Shown: piece after piece, positions 1 through 7,417 of the stretch
How positions within the stretch are numbered: the first letter of the stretch is position 1
Layout of the letters: every line of letters begins with the position of its first letter
Assembly: GCA_946478645.1 (NCBI GenBank)
Contig: CAMLCW010000067.1
Coordinates: 1-16,981, forward strand
DNA: 16,981 nt
Direction of reading: 5' to 3'
DNA from: an uncultured Variovorax sp.
GTDB taxonomy: Bacteria; Pseudomonadota; Gammaproteobacteria; Burkholderiales; Burkholderiaceae
Made by a program: the position numbers and the translations under genes
The notes under the pieces: generated by a model
The model's database searches: none
The model's input: only the letters and a program-made list of their open reading frames with translations
Told to the model about the DNA's origin: nothing

Positions 1-1421
1 CCGAGCTCGCCCAGCCAGCCGCCCCAGCCACTGTTGGCCAGGATCATCGCCTCCGAGACGATCAGGTCGAGCGGCGCGCCGCGCTGGCGCGTGCTGATCT
101 GCACCTGCTCGTTGCCCTCCGGCTCGCCCTCGTTGCCGACCAGGCGGAAGTTGTAGTCGGGCCGGTTGAAGTTCTCGGGCTTGCCGCGCACCACCTCGCG
201 CTGCGCCTTGAGCTGCTTGGCGAGCCGGAACAGGAACGAGAGCGGCGCGCGCAGCCGGGTCGCGGCATCGGCCTCGGGCACGTCGGCCGGAACGAATGAC
301 GGATCCTCGAGCCAGGGCTGCGTGACCATGCCGTCGAGCTGGTCGTGCCGCAGGTTGGCCACGATGGCGACGCGTTCAAGCCGGGTCTCGGTCGACTGCA
401 GCTCGAGCGTGGCCTCGTCGAAGCGCGCGTAGAGCGACACCGCGGGCCGGTCGCCACCTTCGAGCAGCGTGTAGGCATCGACCACCTCGTCGGGCAGCAT
501 GGTGATCTTGTAGCCGGGCATGTAGACGGTGGACATGCGCGCGCGCGCCACCTGGTCGATGGCGCTGCCCGGCGCGAGCGCGAGCCCGGGCGCCGCGATG
601 TGGATGCCGACCGTGACGGTGCCGCTGCCGAGGCCCTGCACCGAGAGCGCGTCGTCGATCTCGGTGGTCTGCGAATCGTCGATCGAGAAGGCCTGCACGC
701 CTTCGGCCAGCGGCAGGTCGTCGGCGATCGCCGGCGCGGCCAGCGGTGGGAAGCCGGTGCCCTTGGGGAAGTTCTCGAACAGGAAGCGGCGCCAGTGGAA
801 CTGATAGGCCGAGTCGATCGCACCGGCGCTGGCGAGCAGTTCGAGCGGCGGGCGCTGCGTGGTGCGTGCAGCTTCGACCACGGCCTTGTATTCGGGCGCG
901 TTCTTGTCGGGCTTGAAAAGGATCTTGTAGAGCTGCTCGCGGATCGGCGCCGGGCAGGTGCCCTCGGCCAGCTGGCCGGCCCATTCGACGATCTGCGCCT
1001 GCACGACCTTCTTCTTCTCGATGGCTGCGAGCGCCTGCTGCAATATCTCGGCCGGCGCCTTCTTGAAGCGGCCCTTGCCGGCGCGGCGGAAGTAGTGCGG
1101 CGCCTCGAACAACGCGAACAGCGCCGCCGCCTGCTGCGCGAGCGCGGGCTTGTCGCTGAAATACTCGGCCGCGAGGTCCGCGAAACCGAACTCGCCCTCG
1201 GGCGCGAACTCCCAGGCCAGGTCGAGGTCCATTTCGGCGGCGAGCGCGCGCGCTTCGGCGATCAGCTCGGCCGGTGCCGGCTTGTCGAAACGCAGCACGA
1301 TGTTGGCGCCCTTGACCTTGACGCGCTTGCCGGTGTCGAGCTCGACCTGTGCCGATGCTTCGGCCTCCGCGAGCACGCGGCCGCCGAGGTACTTTCCGGC
1401 TTCTTCAAACAATACGAACAT
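1..1421 (-). CDS. RNB-domain exoribonuclease (RNase II/R family), C-terminus off the left edge
   Basis: About 473 codons are visible; the stop lies beyond position 1. RNB enzymes degrade single-stranded RNA 3'-to-5' processively in the cytoplasm using a cluster of metal-binding acidic residues. Residues 246-257 read SIDDSQTTEIDD, which matches the first catalytic segment of the RNB domain; further on, residues around 455-465 (LIVSEAMILAN) match the conserved helix after the active site. The N-terminal 240 residues hold a small beta-rich segment (VELDTGKRVKVKG) and helical parts. The third acidic position of the motif is Glu (E254) where E. coli RNase II has Asp; I believe this is usual in the organellar/betaproteobacterial branch. 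The ATG at 1421 was chosen because no longer in-frame ATG exists nearby and a GACAAT hexamer lies 6 nt upstream. It lies downstream of the yqiA-type gene on the same strand, 78 bp away. The family is sure; whether it is RNase II or R cannot be told without the C-terminus. Confidence 0.88.
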   Translation of the reverse strand, partial: MFVLFEEAGKYLGGRVLAEAEASAQVELDTGKRVKVKGANIVLRFDKPAPAELIAEARALAAEMDLDLAWEFAPEGEFGFADLAAEYFSDKPALAQQAAALFALFEAPHYFRRAGKGRFKKAPAEILQQALAAIEKKKVVQAQIVEWAGQLAEGTCPAPIREQLYKILFKPDKNAPEYKAVVEAARTTQRPPLELLASAGAIDSAYQFHWRRFLFENFPKGTGFPPLAAPAIADDLPLAEGVQAFSIDDSQTTEIDDALSVQGLGSGTVTVGIHIAAPGLALAPGSAIDQVARARMSTVYMPGYKITMLPDEVVDAYTLLEGGDRPAVSLYARFDEATLELQSTETRLERVAIVANLRHDQLDGMVTQPWLEDPSFVPADVPEADAATRLRAPLSFLFRLAKQLKAQREVVRGKPENFNRPDYNFRLVGNEGEPEGNEQVQISTRQRGAPLDLIVSEAMILANSGWGGWLGEL

Positions 1422-1427
1422 CGGGCG

Positions 1428-1433
1428 ATTGTC
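1428..1433 (-). promoter_or_regulatory. -10-like hexamer GACAAT just before the RNB gene
   Basis: On the minus strand GACAAT ends 6 nt before the ATG at 1421 and is flanked by GGG and CGCCC. No Shine-Dalgarno sequence and no good -35 hexamer are visible. The same arrangement recurs at rodA, tldD, mpl and the 14883 gene. Transcription would start at or within a few bases of the ATG. Confidence 0.4.
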
Positions 1434-1466
1434 CCATGCGGATGGGCGTGGTCCCGGCCGCGAAGG

Positions 1467-1499
1467 CCCCAGGCGTGCGCTGCAGCGGCGCCGCTGGGG
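1467..1499 (-). other. GC-rich hairpin directly after the yqiA-type stop codon
   Basis: CCCCAG (1467-1472) pairs with CTGGGG (1494-1499), and inside lies the perfect 14-base palindrome CAGCGGCGCCGCTG (1483-1496); the two folds compete. There is no T run, so it is not a standard intrinsic terminator. It could be an mRNA 3'-end stabiliser or a Rho-dependent end; function is unproven. Confidence 0.3.
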
Positions 1500-2093
1500 C
1501 TACACCGGATTGATGAAGGCCATCACCTCGTCGAGGTGGTTCGTGGCGAAATCGGACAGCGCATGGTCGCCGCCCTCGATCAGCTTGATGTTGCTGTCGG
1601 GGTAGCGGGCCGAGCTCTCGTGCCAGTCGAGCGCCTCGTCGCCCTTGGCGATGATGGCGAGCACACGTTCGGGGCGGGTCAGGGCGCCGACCTCCATGGT
1701 GCGCAGCTCCTGGATGTACTCGGGCTTGAAATAGAAGTGCTCGGCCGGGTCGTGCCAGTGGGTCTGGTCGCCGATGTAGCGCTCGAGGTCGCGCGCCGGG
1801 TGCACCGCCGGGTTGAGCAGCACGGCGCGGCAGCGCGTCATGCCCGCCACATAAGTGGCATAGAAGCCGCCGAGCGAGGAGCCCACCACCGCCATCGACT
1901 TTCGCGGCCAGTCGGCGATGCCCTTCATCACCAGGTCGATGGCCTCGCGCGGCGACGGCGGCAACTGGGGGCACCACCACTGCAGTTCGGGATGCGCCTC
2001 GGCCACGCGCTGTGCCATCAGCCGCGCCTTGGTCGACCGGGGCGAGGAACGGAAGCCGTGCAGGTACAGGAGGTGAGTGGTTTGCGGGTCCAT
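1500..2093 (-). CDS. yqiA: YqiA/YcfP-type alpha/beta hydrolase (esterase)
   Basis: A 197-residue cytoplasmic esterase of the UPF0227 type. The start LLYLHGFRSSPRSTKA closely follows the E. coli YqiA N-terminus. The oxyanion-hole HGF is at 12-14, the nucleophile elbow GSSLGG puts the catalytic Ser at 73, and the likely acid and base are Asp152 (AKGDEALDW) and His177 (GGDHALSDF). The in-frame ATG at 2159 would add 22 low-complexity residues; 2093 was preferred because the hydrolase fold begins within ten residues of it and the length then equals the family's usual of about 190-200. No clear ribosome site precedes either start. The physiological substrate is unknown; family members cleave short-chain and palmitoyl-CoA-type esters in vitro. 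It is followed on the same strand, 78 bp later, by the RNB gene. Confidence 0.85.
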   Translation of the reverse strand: MDPQTTHLLYLHGFRSSPRSTKARLMAQRVAEAHPELQWWCPQLPPSPREAIDLVMKGIADWPRKSMAVVGSSLGGFYATYVAGMTRCRAVLLNPAVHPARDLERYIGDQTHWHDPAEHFYFKPEYIQELRTMEVGALTRPERVLAIIAKGDEALDWHESSARYPDSNIKLIEGGDHALSDFATNHLDEVMAFINPV

Positions 2094-2427
2094 GCGAGGC
2101 AGGGCTGAAGTTGGAGCGCTCGACCCGGATCGGGTGGAAGGCGCGGTTTGATTTTGCATGAGGTGCGTGGCTCCGAAGCGGCGGTCTCGCGTGCAAAGTG
2201 CACAAAGCTGCGCGAATGGCGGTGGTTGTCAGAGCACCTTGTACGCCGGACCGGACCGGTCGGATTCGGAATCGAGGGTGGCCGAATTCGAAAGTACTCA
2301 GTCTCGTCGTCAAGCCTCGCAGGAGGGGCAAGAGGCTGGCGCGCGACGAGTCTCACGGCCTCGCCGAGGGCCTCGCATCCCATGAAAACGGGAGGTCGCC
2401 GCGACTTTTTCCTCAGTTCCGCGGCTT
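2094..2427. other. Divergent intergenic region between yqiA and the response regulator gene
   Basis: 334 bp with no convincing gene. It must hold the promoter for the two-component pair and probably that of yqiA. It contains the nested inverted repeat at 2303-2350, a second small palindrome CCTCGCCGAGG at 2359-2369, and an EcoRI-like AATTCGAAAG stretch. A TATGCT hexamer at 2427-2432 could be a -10 element for a start at 2440. Open frames crossing the region show no recognisable protein. Confidence 0.5.
2303..2350. repeat. Nested inverted repeat upstream of the response regulator
   Basis: CTCGTCG (2303-2309) is mirrored by CGACGAG (2344-2350), and inside it AGCCTC (2313-2318) by GAGGCT (2332-2337). 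Both arms are perfect and concentric (the two centres are within 2 bases). It could fold as an RNA hairpin in a long 5' leader or serve as an operator. There is no T run after it, so it is not a standard terminator. Confidence 0.45.
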
Positions 2428-3165
2428 ATGCTCGCGTCCATGGATTTCAAGGTCATGGATGCCGGCAAGACGCACCGCTGGGGTGTGTTCGTCGTCGAGG
2501 ACGACAGCCGGGCGCGTGCCTTCTTCGAGGCCAGCGTGCAGCGCAGCGCGAGCCTGCTGTGGCTCGGAAGCGCGGGCACGGTGCGCGAGGCCCTCGATTG
2601 GCTGGGCCGCACCGACACCATTCCCGACGTGCTGCTGGTCGACCTCGGCATGCCCGACGGCAGCGGGCTGGATGTGATCCGCCACGCGGTGGGGCGCTTC
2701 CCCGGCTGCGAGCCGCTGGTGATCTCGGTCTTCGGCGACGAGGAGAACGTGTTGTCGAGCATCGAGGCCGGTGCCGTCGGTTACATCCACAAGGACGCCG
2801 CACCGGAAGACATCGCGCAGACCATCGTCGAGATGAAGGCCGGCGCGTCGCCGATCTCGCCGATGATCGCGCGCCGCGTGCTGGCCAAGTACCGCAGCCT
2901 CCAGGCGGCGGGCGCCGCGCCCGCCGTGGTGCCCGAGACTGCCGCCGAGCACGGCGCGCCCGGTCTGCTCTCGGCCCGCGAGCACGAGGTGCTGACGCTG
3001 ATCTCCCGCGGTTTCTCCTACGCCGAGATCGCGCGGCTCAAGGGGCTCAGCGTCCACACGGTGCAGACCCACATCAAGAACCTGTACGGCAAGCTGGCGG
3101 TGCATTCCAAGAGCGAAGCCGTGTTCGAAGCCACCCGCCTCGGCCTGCTGTCCCACCCGGGGTGA
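2428..3165 (+). CDS. NarL/FixJ-type response regulator (receiver + LuxR HTH)
   Basis: Up to 245 residues. A receiver domain spans about 18-140: acidic pocket VEDD (23-26), phospho-acceptor Asp72 in LLVDLGMPDGSG, the switch Ser in ISVFGDEE and the Lys in YIHKDAAPED. A linker rich in Ala/Pro follows (about 155-178), then a LuxR-type helix-turn-helix (LSAREHEVLTLISRGFSYAEIA, then LSVHTVQTHIKNLYGKL). It binds DNA when phosphorylated, presumably by the kinase encoded immediately downstream. The start is uncertain: ATGs at 2428, 2440 and 2455 all leave the receiver intact. TATGCT at 2427-2432 would favour 2440 as a near-leaderless start. The stop codon TGA overlaps the kinase start (TGATG), which implies translational coupling. 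Targets are not shown by the sequence. Confidence 0.9.
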   Translation: MLASMDFKVMDAGKTHRWGVFVVEDDSRARAFFEASVQRSASLLWLGSAGTVREALDWLGRTDTIPDVLLVDLGMPDGSGLDVIRHAVGRFPGCEPLVISVFGDEENVLSSIEAGAVGYIHKDAAPEDIAQTIVEMKAGASPISPMIARRVLAKYRSLQAAGAAPAVVPETAAEHGAPGLLSAREHEVLTLISRGFSYAEIARLKGLSVHTVQTHIKNLYGKLAVHSKSEAVFEATRLGLLSHPG

Positions 3166-5030
3166 TGCGCGTGCGTTGGCGCATGTTCGGAAGGCCGGAC
3201 CGCGCATGGCTGGCGCTGTGGCTCTGGTGCGTGGCCGCGCTGGCGATGGCGCCGCAGGCCGTGGCTTCCGCGGCGGCGGAGGGCGCGATCGAACTGCGCC
3301 GCGGCAGCGTCGAGACCACCGTCGACGGCCTCACCCGCAGCGCGCCGCTGGTGCTTTCCTACAACTGGGACCGGCAGCACGCGGGGCGTCCGGGCCTGGC
3401 CACTTTCGACCTGCCGTTCAGGCTGGCGGCCGCGCCAGAGGCATCCTGGGGCATCTTCATCCCGCGTGTGGGCAACGTCTTCGAGGTGCGGCTCAACGGC
3501 ATGCTGCTGCAGGCCCAGGGCGACCTCGCCCGCGGCAACGGGCCCGACCACGGCAGGGCGCCCGTCTACGTGCCGGTGCCGCGGCGCCTGCTGCAGGCCG
3601 GCGACAACCACCTGCAGGTCCGCATCCGCGCGGACGGCGCACGCAGCGCGGGGCTGTCGCGCGTGGTCATCGGACCTGCCGCGACGGTCCAGGGCGACCT
3701 GTACCAGCGCGCCTACGCCTGGCGTTTCACCGGGACCGCACTGCTGTGCGCCTTCGCCGCGGTGGTCGGCCTCGTGGCACTGGCGCTGTGGCTCACGCAG
3801 GTCGATGCCGACGCGGGCAGGCCGCGCCGGGACGGCGTCTACTTATGGGCCGCGGCGGCCGAACTCTGCTGGGCCCTGCAGGTGGCGGGCGGGCTGGTCA
3901 GCGAGCCGCCGCTCCCCTGGCCGGCCTGGGGCGTGCTCATGGCCACCTGCCGCGCGGCCTGGGTGGCCTGCGCCCTGATGTTCTGCGGCCACTTCGCGGG
4001 CTGGCGCGGCCAGCCGCGCATGCGCTGGCTGGCCTGGGGTGCCGTGGGCGTCGTGGTGGGCACCTTCGCGGCGAGCAGCCTCTCGCTCCACCGGGAGGAG
4101 CCCCAGTGGCTCACCGGCTGGGCCGGGCTGATGATCGCGGCCGTGGGACTGTTCGTCGGCGCCTTCGCGGTCTCGCTGGTGAAGCGGCCGAACCTGGAGC
4201 GGCTCATGATGGCGGGCGGTGCGCTGGCGGCGCTGGGCTTCGCCGCGCGCGACTGGCTCGTGCTTCGCCTGGGCGGCGGCTACGGCGAGATTCCCTGGGT
4301 GCGCTATTCGGCCGTGTTCCTTGGCGTGGCGCTGCTGATGATCGTGCTGCGGCGCTTCCATGTGGCCAGCGCCGAGGCGCGGAGCGCGGTCACCCGGTTG
4401 GCCGAGCAGGTGGCGCGGCGCGAACGCGAACTCGCATCGACCTACGCCGCGCTGGAGCAGGTGGCGCGGGCCCAGGCGCGCACCCAGGAGCGCGAACGCA
4501 TCCTGCGCGACATGCACGACGGCGTCGGCTCGCGCATCAGCTCGGCCATCCGGCAGATCCAGTCGGGCCCGGTGAACGTCGGCGAGCTGCTGCGCACGCT
4601 GCGCGATTCGATGGACCAGCTCAAGCTGTCGATCGACTCGATCCACATGCCGCCGGGCGACGTCGGTGCCCTGTTGGCGGCCCTGCGCTACCGGCTCGAA
4701 CCACGTGTGGCCGCCGCCGGCCTCGGCTTCGAATGGGCGGTGGACGAACTGCCCGTGCTCGAGCGGCTGGACGTACATGCGATGCGCCAGCTGCAGTTCC
4801 TGCTGTTCGAGGCCATCTCCAACGTGATGCAGCACGCCCATGCGACGACGCTGCGCCTGGAGGCCGACTCCGCCGGCGGCAGCGTGCATTTGCGCGTGAT
4901 CGACGACGGACAGGGTTTCGATGCCGCGGTGCTGCCGAGGGCGCTGGCCGAAAGGTCGGCCGGCGTCGGCGCATCGCTGGCGGTCGAAAGCCGACCAGGG
5001 CGCACGGTCGTTCAGGTCGAAGTCCACTGA
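3165..5030 (+). CDS. Membrane sensor histidine kinase (7TM-type sensor, HisKA_3 + HATPase)
   Basis: 621 residues. Residues 1-36 look like a signal peptide or first membrane anchor. About 37-182 form a periplasmic beta-rich domain (FEVRLNGMLLQAQGDL) resembling the jelly-roll sensor parts of 7TMR-DISM proteins. About 183-395 hold several membrane segments, followed by a coiled coil (about 396-445). The dimerisation/phosphoacceptor motif is RDMHDGVGSRIS with His451, typical of HisKA_3 partners of NarL-type regulators. In the ATP-binding domain the N box has Asn553 (EAISNVMQHAHA) and the G1 box is DDGQGFD (580-586). The glycine-rich G2 box expected after it is absent: the sequence goes straight from DAAVLPRALAERSA to the final strands, so the ATP lid is very short. 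The start overlaps the regulator's stop. The ligand is unknown. Confidence 0.87.
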   Translation: MRVRWRMFGRPDRAWLALWLWCVAALAMAPQAVASAAAEGAIELRRGSVETTVDGLTRSAPLVLSYNWDRQHAGRPGLATFDLPFRLAAAPEASWGIFIPRVGNVFEVRLNGMLLQAQGDLARGNGPDHGRAPVYVPVPRRLLQAGDNHLQVRIRADGARSAGLSRVVIGPAATVQGDLYQRAYAWRFTGTALLCAFAAVVGLVALALWLTQVDADAGRPRRDGVYLWAAAAELCWALQVAGGLVSEPPLPWPAWGVLMATCRAAWVACALMFCGHFAGWRGQPRMRWLAWGAVGVVVGTFAASSLSLHREEPQWLTGWAGLMIAAVGLFVGAFAVSLVKRPNLERLMMAGGALAALGFAARDWLVLRLGGGYGEIPWVRYSAVFLGVALLMIVLRRFHVASAEARSAVTRLAEQVARRERELASTYAALEQVARAQARTQERERILRDMHDGVGSRISSAIRQIQSGPVNVGELLRTLRDSMDQLKLSIDSIHMPPGDVGALLAALRYRLEPRVAAAGLGFEWAVDELPVLERLDVHAMRQLQFLLFEAISNVMQHAHATTLRLEADSAGGSVHLRVIDDGQGFDAAVLPRALAERSAGVGASLAVESRPGRTVVQVEVH

Positions 5031-5045
5031 GCCGCCGTGCCTGGC

Positions 5046-5058
5046 GCGGATAATCCGC
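5046..5058 (+). promoter_or_regulatory. -10-like GATAAT inside a palindrome before rodA
   Basis: GCGGA-TAA-TCCGC is a perfect 5-bp inverted repeat centred on GATAAT (5049-5054), which ends 8 nt before the rodA ATG. No Shine-Dalgarno sequence or clear -35 is seen. It resembles the elements before the RNB, 14883 and mpl genes and suggests rodA has its own nearly leaderless promoter besides any read-through from the kinase gene. Confidence 0.4.
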
Positions 5059-5062
5059 ACCC

Positions 5063-6217
5063 ATGTCAGCCGTGTTCAACCAGCCCTCCCTGGCGCGCCG
5101 CGTCGCGCCCATCTTCCAGGGCTTCGACGGCTTCCTGGCCTTCGCCGTGCTGTTGCTGGCCTTCGCCGGGCTGCTGACCATGTATTCGTCCGGCTTCGAC
5201 CATGGCTCGCGCTTCGCCGACCATGGTCGCAACATGCTGCTGGCGGGCTTCATCATGTTCGTCGTCGCCCAGGTGCCGCCGCAGCGGCTCATGTGGTTCG
5301 CCGTGCCGCTCTATGCCGCGGGCGTGGCGCTGTTGATCGCGGTGGCGCTGTTCGGCATCACCAAGAAGGGCGCCACGCGCTGGATCAACGTCGGGGTCGT
5401 GATCCAGCCCAGCGAGATCCTCAAGATCGCGATGCCGTTGATGCTGGCCTGGTGGTTCCAGCGCCGCGAGGGGCAGCTGCGGCCGCTCGACTTCGTGGTG
5501 GCGACGGTGCTGCTCGCGGTGCCGGTGGGGCTGATCATGAAGCAGCCCGACCTCGGCACCTCGCTGCTGGTGCTGGCGGCCGGGCTGGCCGTGATCTTCT
5601 TCGCCGGCCTGCCGTGGAAGCTGATCGTGCCGCCGGTGGTGGTGGGCGTGGTGGCGGTGACGCTGCTGGTGGGCTTCGAGTCGCAGCTGTGCGTCGACGG
5701 GGTGGACTGGCGGGTGCTGCACGACTACCAGAAGCAGCGCGTGTGCACGCTGCTCGACCCCACCAAGGACCCGCTCGGCAAGGGCTTCCACATCATCCAG
5801 GGCATGATCGCGATCGGCTCGGGCGGGCTCGCCGGCAAGGGGTTCATGCAGGGCACCCAGACGCACCTCGAGTTCATCCCGGAGCGCACCACCGACTTCA
5901 TCTTCGCGGCCTATTCCGAGGAGTTCGGCCTCATCGGCAACCTGGCGCTGATCGCGGCATTCATCCTGCTGATCTTCCGCGGGCTCGCGATCGCGGCCAG
6001 TGCCACGACCCTGTTCTCGCGGCTGCTCGCGGGCGCGGTGACGATGATCTTCTTCACCTACGCCTTCGTGAACATGGGCATGGTCAGCGGCATCCTGCCG
6101 GTGGTGGGCGTGCCGCTGCCGTTCATCAGCTATGGCGGCACGGCGATGGTCACGCTGGGGCTCGGGCTCGGCATCCTGATGTCGATCGCGCGGGCCCGGA
6201 AAACCGCGCAGAGCTAG
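5063..6217 (+). CDS. rodA: RodA, SEDS-family peptidoglycan glycosyltransferase
   Basis: 384 residues, about the usual RodA length, with roughly ten hydrophobic segments. SEDS signatures are clear: WINVGVVIQPSEILKIAMPL, PDLGTSLLVL, GSGGLAGKGFMQGTQT, FIPERTTDFIFAAYSEEFG with the catalytic Asp at 278, and the C-terminal VGVPLPFISYGGTAM. RodA polymerises lipid II into glycan strands during cell elongation and works with the transpeptidase PBP2 and MreBCD in the inner membrane. The residues PFISYGG and the position of TDFIF fit RodA or FtsW; WINVG-x-x-x-QPSE and the short N-terminus favour RodA. It lies 32 bp after the kinase gene, without mreBCD or mrdA in view. Its stop is only 4 bp from the stop of the convergent amidohydrolase gene. 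Confidence 0.93.
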   Translation: MSAVFNQPSLARRVAPIFQGFDGFLAFAVLLLAFAGLLTMYSSGFDHGSRFADHGRNMLLAGFIMFVVAQVPPQRLMWFAVPLYAAGVALLIAVALFGITKKGATRWINVGVVIQPSEILKIAMPLMLAWWFQRREGQLRPLDFVVATVLLAVPVGLIMKQPDLGTSLLVLAAGLAVIFFAGLPWKLIVPPVVVGVVAVTLLVGFESQLCVDGVDWRVLHDYQKQRVCTLLDPTKDPLGKGFHIIQGMIAIGSGGLAGKGFMQGTQTHLEFIPERTTDFIFAAYSEEFGLIGNLALIAAFILLIFRGLAIAASATTLFSRLLAGAVTMIFFTYAFVNMGMVSGILPVVGVPLPFISYGGTAMVTLGLGLGILMSIARARKTAQS

Positions 6218-6221
6218 CTGG

Positions 6222-7409
6222 TCAGCTGGAGGCCTGGGCCGCCAGGAAGCGCTCGGCCAGCAGCACCCAGTACGCGCCGCCCAGCGCGACGTTGTCGTCG
6301 TTGAAGTCGTAGCCCGGGTTGTGCACCATGCAGGCCCCGGCGCTGTCGCCGTCGCCGTTGCCGATCAGGAGGTAGCTGCCGGGCACCTGCTCGAGCATGA
6401 AGGCGAAGTCCTCGCTGCCGGTGAGCGGCGGGCCCTGCAGCGTCACGCGCTCGGCGCCCACCAGTTCGAGCGCCACCTGGCGCGCGAACTCGGTCTCGGC
6501 CGGCGTGTTGACCAGCACGGCGTAGCCCTTGCGCCATTCGATCGCGGCCCGGCAGCCGAAGCTCTCGGCCTGCGCGGCGATGATGGCCTTGACGCGCTTT
6601 TCGAGTAGCGCGCGCACCTCGCGGTCGAGCGCACGCACGCTGATCTCGAGCGTCGCGCTGGCCGGGATCACGTTGTTGGCCTTGCCGGCGTGGATGGCGC
6701 CGACGGTGACCACGCCCATTTCCAGCGGTGCGACGTTGCGCGACACCACGCTCTGCAGCGCCATCACGATGCTGGCAGCGGCCACCACCGGATCGGCCGT
6801 GCGGTGCGGCATGGCGCCGTGGCCACCCACGCCTTCGATGATGACGGTGGCGTAGTCGGATGAAGCCATCGCGGCGCCCTCGCGCAGCGAGAAGCGGCCT
6901 TGCGGCAGGCCCGGCATGTTGTGCATGGCGAACACGGCATCGCAGGGGAACCGGTCGAACAGGCCGTCCTCGATCATGCGGACCGCGCCGCCGCCGCCTT
7001 CCTCGGCCGGCTGGAAGATCATGTTGAGCGTGCCCGAGAAGCGCCCGCGCGTGGCCAGGTGGTGCGCCGCGGCCAGCAGCATCGCGGTGTGGCCGTCGTG
7101 GCCGCACGCATGCATCACGCCGTGGTGGCAGCTGGCGTACGGCAGGCCGGTGGCCTCGTCGATCGGCAGCGCATCCATGTCGGCGCGGATGCCCAGGCGG
7201 CGCGTTCCGTCGCCGCGCACCAGGCGCCCGACCAGCCCGGTGCCGCCCAGCCCGTCGGTGACCTCGTAGCCCCACGCCCGCAGCTTCCCGGCCACCAGCG
7301 CGGCCGTGCGGTGTTCGCCGAAGGCCAGTTCGGGGTGGCGGTGGATGTCGCGGCGGATGCCGATGAACTCCTCTGCGTGGTGCTGAAGATCGTCAAGCAG
7401 GTTGTTCAT
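6222..7409 (-). CDS. M20D-family amidohydrolase (hippurate hydrolase-like)
   Basis: 395 residues, the normal size for M20D metallopeptidases that remove acyl groups from amino acids or hydrolyse related amides in the cytoplasm. Metal-site residues are visible: Cys102 and His104 in MHACGHDGHT, Glu136/Glu137 in FQPAEEGGGG, His163 in AMHNMPG and His363 in VHNPGYDF. IRADMDALPI (about 74-83) and GSEDFAFML are further family marks. The lid/dimerisation domain includes VGGHGAMPHRTADPV and AGKANNVIPA. The start at 7409 gives the standard N-terminus (FIGIRRDIHRHPELAFGEHRTA). It starts 8 bp after the stop of the Bug receptor gene and is surely cotranscribed with it, so the receptor's ligand is likely an amide or N-acyl compound, or its product. 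The exact substrate cannot be read from sequence. Confidence 0.9.
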   Translation of the reverse strand: MNNLLDDLQHHAEEFIGIRRDIHRHPELAFGEHRTAALVAGKLRAWGYEVTDGLGGTGLVGRLVRGDGTRRLGIRADMDALPIDEATGLPYASCHHGVMHACGHDGHTAMLLAAAHHLATRGRFSGTLNMIFQPAEEGGGGAVRMIEDGLFDRFPCDAVFAMHNMPGLPQGRFSLREGAAMASSDYATVIIEGVGGHGAMPHRTADPVVAAASIVMALQSVVSRNVAPLEMGVVTVGAIHAGKANNVIPASATLEISVRALDREVRALLEKRVKAIIAAQAESFGCRAAIEWRKGYAVLVNTPAETEFARQVALELVGAERVTLQGPPLTGSEDFAFMLEQVPGSYLLIGNGDGDSAGACMVHNPGYDFNDDNVALGGAYWVLLAERFLAAQASS

Positions 7410-7417
7410 GCGAATGC

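Noticed and set aside
1483..1496. The CAGCGGCGCCGCTG palindrome as an intrinsic terminator
   Set aside because: No T run follows on either strand; kept only as an unexplained hairpin.
345..2108. A 587-codon open frame on the plus strand opposite the RNB and yqiA genes
   Set aside because: It is Arg/Ala/His/Gln-rich with no recognisable motif and lies antisense to two well-supported genes; such frames are expected in GC-rich DNA.
2148..3164. In-frame upstream extension of the sensor kinase (340 extra codons)
   Set aside because: It overlaps the response regulator in another frame, is low-complexity, and the ATG at 3165 starts a proper signal peptide.
3843..5060. A 405-codon minus-strand open frame opposite the kinase gene
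   Set aside because: Composition dominated by His/Arg/Gln/Gly, no motif, fully antisense to a kinase with intact catalytic boxes.
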